DNA from: Isoetes taiwanensis
Lineage: Eukaryota; Streptophyta; Lycopodiopsida; Isoetales; Isoetaceae
Assembly (NCBI GenBank): GCA_021234155.1
Contig: JAJEKV010000031.1
Coordinates: 4,170,835-4,234,834 of the forward strand
Reading direction: 5' to 3'
Length of the DNA stretch: 64,000 bases
Positions 46,804 to 58,413 of this stretch are shown here, piece by piece (the first letter of the stretch is position 1; each line of letters opens with the position of its first letter). A program made the translations under genes and the position numbers. Under the pieces are notes generated by a model. It was given only the letters and a program-made list of their open reading frames with translations. It did not search any database and was not told the DNA's origin.

Positions 46804-47776
46804 ATGAATTCGCCATTGCCGCCTTTGAATTCTCAACTCTCTTCTTCAAATCCATTACTTCATTTTGAAAATTTTCTTCAGTGTTTGCATCAACGTTTGA
46901 AGGTTTCAAATACGTTGTTTGAAAGGCTATTCATCAGGACGTGTTTGAAAGCTATGACAACAGTGCAAAAGAGAATACCATATTAAGGTTCGTGACCTGT
47001 TGTTTTTGGGACTTCAGTAAAAATTAGTACAGTCAATTGTTTATCTAATTTATTCAATATTCTAATTTAGCGTCTCTTTGTGTTTTAGAGATGTCGAGAT
47101 ATTGGAGGAATGGATTTCTATTGCAGAACATGATGTGAACAAGCTGACTATCGAACTGCAACTAAGTGACGAAAGGTGCAGTGTCATCAAAGAAAATATT
47201 AAAGGTTTAGAAGCTAGGCAGGTTAGTGTGGCCAATGAGATTAAGAAGTACCAAGATTTGTGCACAAAGCTCTCAAGTGCAGCGAAGGAGGGTGTTGAGG
47301 CAGTAATTGACTTGCAAGAAAGAGATCTAGAAGAATTGGGTCTAGCTTTGAAGCAAGCTCTCGATGACTTACTGAATTCAGAGATTTCTAGAGATGTCGA
47401 GTTGGAGCAGCTAAACAAATTGAGGCCCTGCCTTATGAGGCTGTTGGCATCTCGATCCAGCATGTGCAAACCTTTTGAGTTCGATCCTTGTTTGCCTACC
47501 CAAACACCGGTCGTTGTTCATAGTATGAAGGAAGATTTGAGCATTAATTTGAATGAAACATGCCCATTTTGTAACAGGTCACTGACATTGGATGATATGC
47601 TCTTGCCAATCATTATTGTGGAGTGTAGACATGCATATCATGTGGCATGTTGCGTAGTGCATTTCAGGTAGCATCTTCCCATGCCATTATTTTCTGAATG
47701 AATTTTTCTAACAGTGTTTTTCTTTTGCAGTTGCTCTACAATATGTTGTTATACCGATTGTGGATATAACATGTAA
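46804..47776 (+). pseudogene. Coiled-coil protein with C-terminal RING-like zinc motif, one frameshift
   Basis: Exon 1 (46,804-46,987) starts MNSPLPPLNSQLSS; exon 2 is 47,089-47,667; exon 3 is 47,731-47,776. All junctions have GT-AG sites (TTAAG|GTTCG, TTTTAG|AGATG; TTCAG|GTAGC, TTGCAG|TTGC). Exon 2 is heptad-like and charged (DVEILEEWISIAEHDVNKLT onward), predicting a long coiled coil. It is followed by CPFCNRSL, CRHAYHVACC and, across the last intron, CSTICCYTDC, a RING-type C-x2-C...C-x-H-x2-H-x3-C...C arrangement. RING proteins are usually ubiquitin ligases. Exon 1 is in the wrong frame by one base relative to exon 2; reading FESYDNSAKENTILR would fit. This is either a real mutation, a wrong exon 1 model or a sequencing error. 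Confidence 0.6.
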
Positions 47777-48539
47777 AAATCATGGCTGTCTTTTCTTGGA
47801 TTAAAGGGATGCCAGGAGTCCAACATTAGCATAACCCTAGATTCGCACGGTTGGTTGTATTCATTATTTTCAGCTCACACAAGATAACTTAATGAATGTT
47901 ACTTGCATATGGAAATAGAGAAATCGAGAATGAAAGGTGTTAGCTCTACCCCGGCATCCATATGATATCCCAAGGAACATAAACTTATGCCGAGACGTTT
48001 GAGCACTGCATTAACAACTGGGAAGGGTGCTATGGACATTATTTCTTACAAAGAGCAGAAGGACAATGATGGTAACAAATCTAAAAATGTTTTCTAATGT
48101 GCAGGATTTATTGTAGCTTCTAAAAAGCATGATCATGTATATGTTCTTCACATTTGCAAAACACAGATAGTCAAGGACAATCAGCAACTGGTTTGGAATT
48201 GCACGATAGATGTACAACTCTGAATGTCTTTTGAGCCAAACACTGCAATCTTGAGTCATCCAGGTAATTATATGTTCAAATGGACTAGCTTTTCAAATGT
48301 TGTTGCATAGCAATGATTTTTTATTTATGTACATCTAGATATTCAAGGCCACTCATCAAAGATAGGTACTGCTGTGGAAGCTAAAGGTAAAAACAAAGAG
48401 TTGATATTTCACGAAGAGAATGAGCCAAAGATGACAATGATATCACAAGGTAATGCATGTTTGGACAAACTAGGTTTCTGCAAAACTTATGTGTTTGTTA
48501 TTACATGTTGTCAATTTAGCTTTCTGTAATGCTTGTAGA
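47777..48539 (+). other. Possible further 5' exons of the FCP1-like gene
   Basis: Short open pieces occur on the plus strand but I cannot link them by convincing splice sites. No repeat or RNA gene seen. The FCP1-like gene to the right must have its first exons here if it is separate from the RING-like gene. Confidence 0.3.
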
Positions 48540-49568
48540 GTTAAAGAGACCGCAACATGCGAAAGATGTGAGCGACACTGCTTCATCACCTTGTGGAAAT
48601 AAACTGAATGTGGGCGCTTAAACATGTTGTCAATGGGAAGGGTACTTTGTGTCAATCAAAGTTTGTTGGTGCAGCAGACGATAATAAGGCCATTGAAACC
48701 CATGGTAGTCTTCCCATTTCATCATGTAGTCCAGTTGTGAAGACAAAGAAGGAGACATCTCATCGAACACAATCACAAGAATCTGTTTCACCTGGTAATT
48801 CTTTGTTATTTTTGTATGAAGTGTCTCGTAGAGCATTTCCTTCCAGGAAATGCAAGGGCACTAATGGCTGCAAGGAAGAAAATTAGACGTAGCGAAGTAT
48901 TTAGCAGCCCTTCCAAGTCTCCATGTACCAAAAGGATGAAGTCGCATAAAAAGCTTTTGATTTTTGAGCTAGATGGAGTTTTGCTGAAGCTATTTGAGAA
49001 TACTGAGCCATTGCCAAGTTGTGTCATGGATGGTGCAGAACTAAAGCACCTTAATCACACAAAGATAGTTGAAGGCTAAGGAGCTTCTAGAGTGGTGCAA
49101 GGATAACTTCAAGATTGGCATTTGGACAACAATGAGCAGCACTGCAACTAATCTTATTCTGAATCAAATGTTTGAAAAAGCTGTTCGAGAAAGCTTACAG
49201 TTTACATGGTCTTCAGGTAAGTGCACAAATATGGCATTCAAAGTTGATAGAAGCCTATTTTGTTGAAGGAGTTGAGCAAGGTTTATTCTGAAATGAAGGG
49301 AGCATGGATGCATCATCACACATTGCTAATCGATGATATGTTGTACCGTGGTTTTAAGAACAGTCCACATACGATGGTATGCCCTAACACTTATCAACCA
49401 TCTAGAAGAGATGGTAACTTCTTGGCTGAACATCTAAAACCATGGCTGGAAGGACTGTTAGAAGCTGAGAATGTGGAAGTGTATGTTCAGGCCAATCCAT
49501 TAACTAACTTTCTGGATAAGGCTTCCAAGAAAGCCATTGATACTCTGAAGAAATACAAGTATTACTGA
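48540..49568 (+). pseudogene. FCP1/NLI-type HAD phosphatase-like gene with frameshifts
   Basis: An exon beginning after TTGTAG at 48,540 (ELKRPQHAKDVSDTASSP) runs to SVSPG; donor CACCTG|GTAATT and acceptor CTTCCAG|GAAATG join it in frame to the last exon at 48,847. The last exon has a basic stretch (MAARKKIRRSEVF), then KKLLIFELDGVLL, AKELLEWCKDNFKIGIWTT, SLQFTWSSGKCTNMAF, KPILLKELSKVYSE, HTLLIDDMLYRGFKNSPH and a C-terminal YKYY-stop. This is the FCP1-homology order found in phosphatases of the RNA polymerase II C-terminal domain and their relatives. The catalytic DxDxV reads ELDGV, with Glu in place of the nucleophilic Asp. One-base frameshifts occur near 48,618, 49,076 and 49,252. Plant relatives without the nucleophile may have non-catalytic roles, but the frameshifts suggest a recent pseudogene or an unpolished assembly. 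Confidence 0.75.
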
Positions 49569-49919
49569 CATTTATCCTGTTGTAATTGCTTCAGTTTATT
49601 CAATATAACTCTTTCTCACTTTACATTCTTTCTGATTTTGCTTTTATCAGATTACAATGTAACGTGATTTGTTATTGATTTGGAATCATTGTATTGATAT
49701 TGATGCATTTCCTGTAAACATTGTATGTTACTCTCAAACCAGAGATTTCAAAATCATTCATTGCATTTGTTTATGCAATTGTTTCTGCACTTTGTTCATT
49801 AGATTGAAATAGATAGAATAGATTGTGCAATTGAATATGCAATTGATAACTAACATTGTATGTTATTCTCAAACCACAGATTTCAAAATGCCTTGGATGC
49901 ATTTGTGGATGCAATTGTT
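49569..49919. other. Probable 3' UTR and intergenic sequence
   Basis: T-rich sequence after the FCP1-like stop codon, with repeated phrases (AACATTGTATGTTA, CTCAAACCA.AGATTTCAAA at about 49,717-49,755 and 49,853-49,890) showing a ~136 bp tandem duplication. Confidence 0.5.
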
Positions 49920-50062
49920 TCTGCACTTTCTGCACTTTGTTTATGCAATTTGTTCATTGCATTTGTTTATGCAATTTGTTCATTGCATTTGTTTATGCAA
50001 TTTGTTCATTGCATTTGTTTATGCATTTGTTTATGCATTTGTTTATGCATTTGTTTCTGCAC
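49920..50062. repeat. Minisatellite of TGCATTTGTTTATGCAATTT words
   Basis: A ~27 bp unit (TTTGTTTATGCAATTTGTTCATTGCA) is repeated about three times, then collapses into a 12 bp unit (TTTGTTTATGCA) repeated about four times. The open frames across it are repeat artefacts. Confidence 0.9.
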
Positions 50063-50412
50063 TATCTATTTGCACAGCACCAGCGAACTATTATTGTGTT
50101 AAAATCAAAGTTAAACCTGGAGGATCAACTCAGGGTTTAGGGTTGAGGGAGAAATATTGCATGCAGGTATAAAAATACAGAACAGTTCATGGGAGAAACA
50201 GTAATATATTATCATAATATGTATCAAGTGTTTACATTTGGAATCATAAGTTACTCATTCAAGAGCTTACAGGATAAAGTTCACTTAGAAAAGCCTTAAA
50301 TCCAAAACTTCTTTACACAAAAAATATCATTTACACAAAAATTTGTCCAGGTAGCCGAGAAAGCCATATATCCAGGTAGCCGAGAAATCCATAGAGCCGA
50401 GAAGATAGAAGT
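50063..50412. other. Intergenic
   Basis: AT-rich, with a short duplicated CAGGTAGCCGAGAAA.CCATA phrase at about 50,348-50,395. No gene seen. Confidence 0.4.
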
Positions 50413-50745
50413 TCATGAACGCGAAGGCATCATCAGCTGAACATGAAGGTCATCGCCAGAAGCTTCAATGTGCATCTCCAGAAGGCGTTCATCAGTTGCA
50501 TGCACACGGTCTATCCACTGCTGGACCTTAGATGAGACTGCAGCTCCTTTTCTTTGCAGCCGATTCACCTCCAGACAAGAGAATTTGGCCACAATCTTCA
50601 GTTTAGTGCCCTCGCGACGGTGGCTGGAAGCAACGGACTCCTCCATTGGCACCCTGGCAGTAAACTTGATCCTCGCCATAGAAGAGTGATCGTTCCTGTT
50701 GCAACGAAGAGTGAAAATGAAGAGTGAACGATCCTGCTGCTGCAT
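50413..50745 (-). CDS. Small hypothetical protein
   Basis: A 110-codon frame; an internal ATG (about 50,679) begins MARIKFTARVPMEESV and continues KLKIVAKFSCLEVNRLQRKG, WIDRVHATDERLLEMHIEA and ASGDDLHVQLMMPSRS-stop. Composition is protein-like, basic, with a beta-rich feel and no membrane segment. The MARIKFTAR start only superficially resembles a histone H3 tail. I do not recognise it; it could be an exon or remnant of a transposon gene. Confidence 0.35.
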   Translation of the reverse strand: MQQQDRSLFIFTLRCNRNDHSSMARIKFTARVPMEESVASSHRREGTKLKIVAKFSCLEVNRLQRKGAAVSSKVQQWIDRVHATDERLLEMHIEASGDDLHVQLMMPSRS

Positions 50746-50779
50746 GCAAACTTAAAAGCACGCCTCAAAAGTCGAGCCC

Positions 50780-51300
50780 AACATTAGTATGGGGTGTTGG
50801 GGTATTTTATGAAAGCACCCCATATCGAATGTTCTATATGGGTGTTTTCATAAAATATGTTCTAGGCCTAATGTTCTATATAAGGATATTGGGTGTTACC
50901 CAATTTTGGGATATTGGATCTAGGCAGTTAAAAGATGCCTTGGATGGTATGCAAATGATTTAGATCCCATCCCCATTACAATATGCCTTGGTTTCGTACT
51001 CTCAGTATACTCTCAGTATGCCTTGGTTTCTAAGCAGCATACTCTCAGTACCATATATATTATCCTCCACAGTAGACTCGAGTTTGATGAACTTGATGCT
51101 GCAAGTATAGTGTCTTGCATACTTTGTTGTATTTAACAATATACAAATGCAAGTATAGTGTCCTGCATACAATTTATTAGCAAGAAGTAAAAAGCTAACT
51201 TCATAACTTCCATCAAGAACATATGTTCTACGAAAACAAAGATGGAATGTTCTAATAATATGGGGTGTTTTATGAAAGCACCCCATATCGAAATTTTGGA
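50780..51300. repeat. Foldback element-like sequence with two hairpins
   Basis: 50,802-50,825 and 50,836-50,859 form a 24 bp imperfect hairpin (GTATTTTATGAAAGCACCCC against its complement). 51,258-51,267 and 51,279-51,288 form a perfect 10 bp hairpin (ATATGGGGTG / CACCCCATAT). Both contain the phrase TTTTATGAAAGCACCCCATA, about 470 bases apart. This may be a MITE-like element; no terminal duplication could be confirmed. Confidence 0.55.
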
Positions 51301-51495
51301 AAACACCCGAAATTCAGATGTTGGTGAACTATTGTGCATGTTCATTATGGTCAAAATGGTCATTATGCTCAAAAGAATGTTCACAATTTGCAAAGCAATG
51401 TGCATATTCATTATGCAAAGCAATGGTCACAATTATATTTATTATGGTAACAATTGAAAATCCAAAAATCTGCAAAAGGAATGGATACCCATGGC
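51301..51495. other. AT-rich spacer
   Basis: A short tandemly patterned stretch (CATTATGGTCAAAATGGTCA, then CAAAGCAATG words). No gene. Confidence 0.4.
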
Positions 51496-51900
51496 AACCA
51501 CTACAGCCATTTAGGGTTCGAAGGGGGTGGACTTTTCGAACTCAAAAGGGTGTGTGAGGAATGGATCTTCATGGCAGGGGTTGGGCTCCTGCCATGAGGA
51601 CCCAATCCAACTTCAAATTGAAAACAACTACCTTATATATGCCTACTTTTTTTAAGACATAAGCATGTGGGATATTTCAACCACTATAGGCATTTAGGCA
51701 TTTAGGGTTCGAAGAGGATGGAGTTAGGGTTCGAAGAGGGTGGAGTTTTCGAACTCAAAAGGGTGGGTGAGGAATGGATCCATGTGGAAAGGGTTGGGCT
51801 CTTCCCACATGGACCCAATCCAACTTCAAATTGAAAACAAATACCTTATATATGACTATTTTTTTTAAGACCTAAGCATGTGGGATATTTCAACCACTAC
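51496..51900. repeat. Tandem pair of ~200-215 bp repeats, each with a central hairpin
   Basis: Both copies start at GGCATTTAGGGTTCGAAG and run through TTTTCGAACTCAAAAGGGTG, a hairpin, GACCCAATCCAACTTC, and TGGGATATTTCAACCACTA. Hairpin 1: arms 51,569-51,578 and 51,588-51,597 (TCATGGCAGG/CCTGCCATGA). Hairpin 2: arms 51,780-51,789 and 51,802-51,812 (CCATGTGGAA/TTCCCACATGG, one bulged C). The loop GGTTGGGCT is the same in both. Confidence 0.9.
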
Positions 51901-52569
51901 AAAACAAACAACAAACTTTGTGGCAAGCTGCACCTTTTGCCTGATTTCCTTTATGGCCTGGACAAAGTTTCGTTATCACAAGGAAAACTATAGAAATGAA
52001 AGTTATTGTAGTGGAGCAATACACCATCTTAGCTACTTATCATCCTTCTCTCCCTGCTGCAGTCAACACAAGATAATGGACAATCTCTCCCTGCTGCAGC
52101 CAACAAAAGCTAATAGACAAAGCAATGCAAATGAAAAACTTCAAACTAAAACAGTGATAATACAATTTTGCATCCCAAAACAGAGCAGGGATATTTCTTT
52201 GTATTCAAGCTGCAATTGACAGTACAGTACAAGTCCAAGTTGGACATTCAAATATTCAAATAATCGTTTGCTGATGATGCAACATCAAGCAACAATAAGA
52301 TTTACAATAAGGCCTATTTCCAGGTGAATGCTTCAACTTCACAATGTAGATTCTTCAACACTGCGTGTAACTTCTGTAACTGTAATAATTGTATATCTCC
52401 CATGTAGCAGCAAATAATATGCTCAGTGAACTCATAGAAGGTAGAGTCTTCTTAAACCTGCAACAAATAATGGTACAGTAAAGTCTCAATGCAATGCATG
52501 GAAGAAGAATTAAATCTGTATTATGTACAAGTACCTTTGTCTTCAAGAAGCAGCCTTCCACATTTACTG
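51901..52569. other. 3' region of the transposase gene
   Basis: No independent gene. A phrase ATCTCTCCCTGCTGCAG.CAACA recurs imperfectly at 52,048-52,110. This is probably non-coding sequence downstream of the minus-strand transposase. Confidence 0.4.
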
Positions 52570-55500
52570 TTAGTCTTCATCATCACTTAACACATCAGGA
52601 AGATTGTCTAAAATTTTCTCACTATCAGCTTCATTGAGTGTGTATATAACTTTGTTTCCCTTCAGCCGATGTTTTGCTTGTGGCATAGCCAACTTAATTC
52701 CACAAACTTGAGTGGCGTACACTATTGCATTTGGCTGATCAGAGCATAAAACATAGCTGGTTTGTGATCTTGCTGCCTTTTTAAAGTAAATACCGTCAAG
52801 GAGCTCCTCTCCTGGATAAAATGTTTGGCCATTGACCTCAAAGGCTTCCTTAACAACATACTTAGTCTTTGTGCATTTCATCATCCAAAATAATGCCCCC
52901 TCTTCATTATCCTTTGGTGCAGCAATTGCAAAATTGTCGTCCACTCTTATATCATTTGTCAAAATAGTTGATTGTATGGAAAACCTGGCTCTTTCAGATT
53001 TGCGTTGCTCAAATTCATCAGCCAATGCCTTGCTTGGTACAACTGTAACAAGCTCCCAATTATCTACATAATCCTTGTTCATGCATTTCTCCCATTTCAC
53101 ATCTAAGCAATTTACACAAAAGCAAGATAAATGTCTTACATTCAATTGGGTAGGGCATTCTAGATTGAATCCATGAACAGAATGAATGTTCCTTGTGTCT
53201 TCTATAGTCTCTGCTGCCCAAAGGTTCTTTCTATTTACCCCCTCCACTTCCCAAAACCATCTTCTGACTGATTTCCTTTTCAAACTAGAAGATGGAGCAG
53301 TAAAAGCAAAGCCCTCCTTGGCTACGTTGACTATATCAGTTGCACCTTCAATTTTTAAAGATGATTGTCTCTTCATCAATTCCCTCAACCACCATTTTAA
53401 TTCTGCACCTTTACCATCATGCTCGCCTTTACCATGGTTCGAGCCAAAAAAATTCCACATCATCTCAATTTGTGTGTCATGTGAGTAACGTCCGACAAAA
53501 TAGAATGGTCTTGCTGCTTTGAATTGTGATGCTGCTCCATCTGAAAAGACCCAATGTTTATTTGGATCCATGCCCTGTTGTTTCATAAAGTCATAATGCA
53601 TCATAAAAGCGTGTTGAACAAACAATGTATCGTGCTTTTTATCATCAGATATAATATAATAATGAGTGTCTTTTATCATATCACCTGACACAGAGTCTAC
53701 ATAGTATGTAATATGCACTAAGATAGTAACCTGTTTAGTAGTCCAATATCTGCGGTGAACTTGGTTCTCAGAGGCGAATAGAAAAATTCTCAAAGAAAAT
53801 CGACCAATCGACACAAGAATGCCGGGAGGAAGGTTTTCAAGCGGTTCCTTGAATTGCTTTGCTTGCCACTTATGCCCTAAACTATGCAAAGGAAACTTAG
53901 CCAACTTTGTCAATCAATTTATGCGTAAACATTAGGGGTTCATCTCTTTCCACAAACGCTTAAGTACTTTCTTCGGTTTTCCCCACTTATCCTTACCACC
54001 TTCCTCGTAATCCCAATACTCCCAACTAATAGATCCTTGGTCTGATAACTCTAATGGACATATCGGTAGCTGGGATATACCACAATTGCTACAAAGCCCA
54101 TATATGCAATCTTTTTTGTGAAATTCTTGATTTTCTTCCCTTGGGCAAAGGATAGACTGCCATAGCTCTGTAGTTGTTTTATATTTCTTCGTCCTAGCAA
54201 TACAAATGTCTTGTTCCATACACTGACATACTCCACATGCACAACTACAAGAATTCACATGCTGGTCCCTCAACTTATTAAAACCATCTAACAACATTTG
54301 CAACCTCACATGATGTATGCAGCAGCAAGAGTTAAATTGCTTCAATTTCAGTACATACCATGGCTTTAATTTCTCAAATGCCCTTTGATGGATCTTCACC
54401 TCTGGATATTGCTCTTTGAATTTAAGAAATAGTTCAGACTGCATAACAAAGTCGTAGTGAGTTCATATTCATGGTCTACATATAAGAAAGAGCCCATAAA
54501 TAACAACTAAAGCTATAACTAGTACACAACAAAGCTCATGCAACTCTAGTTGCACTGCATTTGCAACTAGAACTACAACACCAACTACAACTATCATACA
54601 TTTGCATTTGCAACTGGAACTGAAACAACAACTACCACTATTAATCGGGGATCATTATCACTTTTAATCAGTAACTATTTGTAAATATGACCTGCACCTG
54701 TAACTGATTGAAACATGACTATAACTAATCAGCTATTTTGGATTTTGCAACTATTGTCCGATTTTGAACTAATCAGAGCTAGTTTCTAACTCAACCATTG
54801 TCCGACCGTAGAATCGCTATTGGGAGTATAAGTCGTGGACTGAACACTCAGAACCTACTAGTCTACTCCAACTACAACTTCAAAGTAGGAGCTACAATTT
54901 CAGGATTGGAACTAAAACTTGAACTATAACATGATCTCTACCATACAAGAACTTGGAACTCTAACTACTCATAATGTAGTCTGCAACTACTACTATCATC
55001 TTTCACAAATAACAAATTAAAGAAAAAAAACAAATGTCGTACAAACATATAAAATCTAACCAAGCAACTTGCATTAATCAGAATTTATAAATTTTTTTCA
55101 ATATAGAAAAAGGAAGGAAGGAATGAACCTGTGTATCCGCCAAATAATGTGTGGCATGTTCTTGTTTAATATTCTTTGCCAGCCTTTTGTATCTCACATC
55201 CTTTGCATTCGGTGAAACCCTTGTATTTGCATCCCAAAATTCATGAACCAGCTCAATGACATCATCTGTAATCGAACCGAACCTCTTGGATCTTCTGTAA
55301 AAGACCCACCCAGCTTTATCAACATGCACTTGTTTGTGCTTATCTATTGCCATTGCAATATTTCTCGAATGGACTCCCAAAACTTTACCCAAGTTTCTCT
55401 TACTAATAGTCTTACTTGTGCAACCACCATCTCCAATAGCCATTGCAAGTACGCTTTTTTTCGCTGCCATGGAGTCTATGCTTGTAGAAGATTTTACGGA

Positions 55501-55860
55501 CTGAATGTTTCCTCTAATGTTACCAACCAACTGATTTTTCACCTCCATATTCCTGAATTCTTCACCAAGAAACTCTCTAACTTCTTTATCTTTCATGAAA
55601 TCACTCAAAACTTCTCTTTTCTCTTCAGTGTCCATTTTAGATGTATTTCTAACGAATGAAAACACTATATTCTCCACAATTTTACTCCTGCGAATGTTCC
55701 TTTGGCTGACACAACAAGAACTCTCTTGTAGAGTAGCTTGTTTTTCCTCTTTTCTTCGCTTTCGTTGCCTTCTCTTTTTTAAAGTCTCTTGCTCTGATGT
55801 CCTCTTCTTTTTTCCCTTTGAATTGTTCACATTTGTGTCTTCCATAGCTATGTTCATCAA
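52570..55860 (-). pseudogene. DDE-like transposase (DGAASQFK / FFGSNHGKGEHDGKG type)
   Basis: N-terminal exon 55,860-55,078: basic NLS-like start (KKKRTSEQETLKKRRQRKRR), then FGSITDDVIELVHEFWDANT. Next 54,444-53,932: FKEQYPEVKIHQRAFEKLKP and cysteine-rich CSCACGVCQC. Then 53,913-52,570 (447 codons): LPPGILVSIGRFSLRIF, KQVTILVHITYYVD, WVFSDGAASQFKAARPFYF, WNFFGSNHGKGEHDGKGAEL and an acidic end. The last two pieces are in the same frame, separated by only two stops (TAA, TGA) within 21 bases, so one long protein has been interrupted very recently. The D...QFK...HGK..DG pattern marks a transposase-like family seen in plants and invertebrate animals; I cannot give a firm superfamily name. Where relatives would be expected to have a DFS motif, this copy reads RFS. 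No terminal repeats identified. Confidence 0.65.
54445..55077 (-). other. Intron of the transposase gene
   Basis: No open frame. The sequence is an unusual run of short near-repeats of ACTACAACTA/ACAACTAGAACT words (54,490-54,980), giving a CAACT-rich low-complexity tract. Confidence 0.5.
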
Positions 55861-55949
55861 AAGAAATCTGATAACAAGAAGCTATTTCTCTGTGGTCTCA
55901 ATCTGGTAACAAAGAAGCTCGAATTTTCCTAATTCCTCTTCATACTTTC

Positions 55950-58413
55950 TCATGTTACTGGTCTGATACCAAAGACAAGATTGGATGTACTCGTAATTGA
56001 GTTTTTGTAAAATAAAATCTGAAAGAAAGTAGTTTTTTTTGCCTTACTTCTTGGGGTGCGGTTGCAGTGATGGTATCGATTTTGCATGCCTTGCTTTATG
56101 TGATCTTTCCCTTCCCTGATACAAACATGAGATCGTCTCCTCTCCTGGCATCGGGTTCTTGGAAAAAAGCCAATCAAGTTTCTTGGAACTATTTTTTGAA
56201 AATTCCCTACGTGGCGGTGGTTGCGATAAGAGCCAAACGAATTTAGTAATAGGGACGACCTACTTTTCAAACTATTTTTGGGGGGACAGGGGGGACAACC
56301 TAAATGAGACATTACATTGTGCTTTAACCCATATGATGAGTCAAACAAGGATGTTGCCTCTTGTAAAAGCATTCCTGATGAAGAAAGAGACAAATATAAG
56401 AAAATGGCAAGTGATATAGATGCTGCAAAAGCTAGGAAAGCAAAAAAGCTTTTTGGTTCATCTCCTATTCTTGAAGGTGGCACGTCTTCCTCTAGAAAAA
56501 GGACTCCAAATATAGGTACTTCTGATGTGCATCCTTCTCCTGCTTCTGGAAGTAATAATTTGCAATCTTATTTTAAGAGACCAGCTAGTAGTTGTTCTCT
56601 ACAATGTCTACTTCTCATATTTCAAAGAGATTTAAGCAACAAGATATAGTGGCTATGGCTATGCTTAATAAATCAAAGAAGAAAGAGGTAGATGCTGCTT
56701 TTTTTAGGGCTTTCTATACTAACCATATCCCATTCCGCACAAGAGACACTGAGTAAAGCTATTGGATATGGACCTGCGTATAGATTGCTTAATCGTAAGC
56801 AAGTTGCGAGTGCATTCCTCAAAGAAGAGAAGGAGAGGCTTAGCGAAAAGAGCTTTTGCGAAATGCACATGAAACTTGGAAGTGGTATGGAGCCACTATC
56901 ACTTGAGATGGATGGACAGATGATTGTTCTCCTTGTGCACAAGGTATTGTTGTTTATTCCTGTGGCGAGGTTTATTTCTTGAAATCATATGATGTAAGTT
57001 TGGGAAAGAAAGCAGAGGATCTTGTTACTATATGGAAAGAGGCAGTTGAATTTGTAAGCCCTGACAATGTCATACAATTTATGGGCGATGATGAGAACAA
57101 TAATAGATGTGCTGTAAGGATGTTACAGGACCAATATCCTCACATATGCTTCAGCCCTTGCATTGCTCATTGTATCAATAATATGATGAAGGATATTGAT
57201 AATCTTGATTGGTGTGCTCAATTATCCAGAAAGAAAAAAAAAATAGTTGTTTTTGTAAGCTCACATACTAAGACTTTAGCTATGTTTCACAGGATTAGCA
57301 AGAAAAAAAAATTGGTGAAATTCTGTGACACTCGCTTTGGTTATAATTTCCTAATGTTGGAGCGCCCCATAGAGTGTAAAGATTTCATTCGCCATTATTT
57401 ACGGATTCCTCATTTATTTGTTTGTCAAAGGCACGCTTTGACACAGGTTTGGAAGCAATTTCCATCACTTTTGATGAATCCTTCTGGAATGATGCAAAAT
57501 ATCTTGGATGCATTGGTGCTAGAATGACTAAATTACTTCGTCTTGTTGATGGATTGGAACCTTGCATTGGTAAAGTATATGAAGGGTTGGATCATATGAC
57601 TGCATACATACAGAGTATAGTTCAGGATAGTACAAGGATTGGTGATTTGGAAGAGATATGCACTAATAGGTGGACAACCTATCATTCTGATATGCATTGT
57701 GCCGCATTTGTCCTTGATCTGGATTTTCATGAAAATAAGAAACGGACAACGAGGTTTCTCAGGGCTGGTCTAATACATTAATGAGTCTAGTTCCTGATAA
57801 GGAGCAGCGGCGAAAAATAAGAGCGGAGTTGCCCATGCACAGGAATCTAGAAAAAGTTTCTTTGCTTGTAGTGATGCTATGGATGATATGAAGCACATTG
57901 ATGTTGTGGAGTAGTGGAAAAACTATTGGGTCATCTACTCCACTATTGAAGACATTGGCAACTCGGATATTGAACCAAAATGCAGCTTCTTCTCCAGTAA
58001 AACTAATCTTTAATAGATTTGGTCATATTCATAGCAAGAACCGCGGGCGGCTTGGAGTCCAAAGATTGAATGGTCTTGTAATCTGCAGTTGATAACAAAG
58101 ACAATGAACCAAGTTTTAAAAAAGTATTCGGTATCTCTTGGGTGGATGGACGATGAAGAAAATGATGAGGAAGACGAAGATGGTCTTCGAAGATTTCCAA
58201 GAACTTTCAGATGGAGAAGAATCTAACCATGATTATCCTATTGTTATAGATTTTGGTTTTGAGAACGCTGAGAAGAACAATGAAGCAAACAATAGTGTTA
58301 AAGAGGAGGATAATCATGGAGAGAACGAAATTGACAATGATATCGAAGAATCAGAAGATGAAGAACTTGAAGGGATACGATCACGAACACGTAACATGGC
58401 TTCTATGTATTGA
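55950..58413 (+). pseudogene. hAT-superfamily transposase remnant
   Basis: Plus-strand segments in order: BED-finger-like NSLRGGGCDKSQTNLVIG (about 56,195-56,255); linker with PNIGTSDVHPSPASGSNN (56,317-56,649); 56,692-56,982; DUF659-like VSPDNVIQFMGDDENNNRCA, DQYPHICFSPCIAHCINNMM and KFCDTRFGYNFLMLER (56,979-57,527); EICTNRWTTYHSDMHC (57,422-57,781); and the C-terminal dimerisation region LKTLATRILNQNAASSPVKL, FGHIHSKNRGRLGVQRLNGL (57,898-58,092), followed by an acidic tail. This is the standard order for plant hAT proteins of the DUF659/dimerisation type. At least five frame breaks make it a pseudogene. Eight-base target duplications were not found. Confidence 0.8.

Noticed and set aside
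50413-50745. Histone H3-like start MARIKFTAR
   Set aside because: Resemblance stops after a few residues; no histone fold sequence follows.
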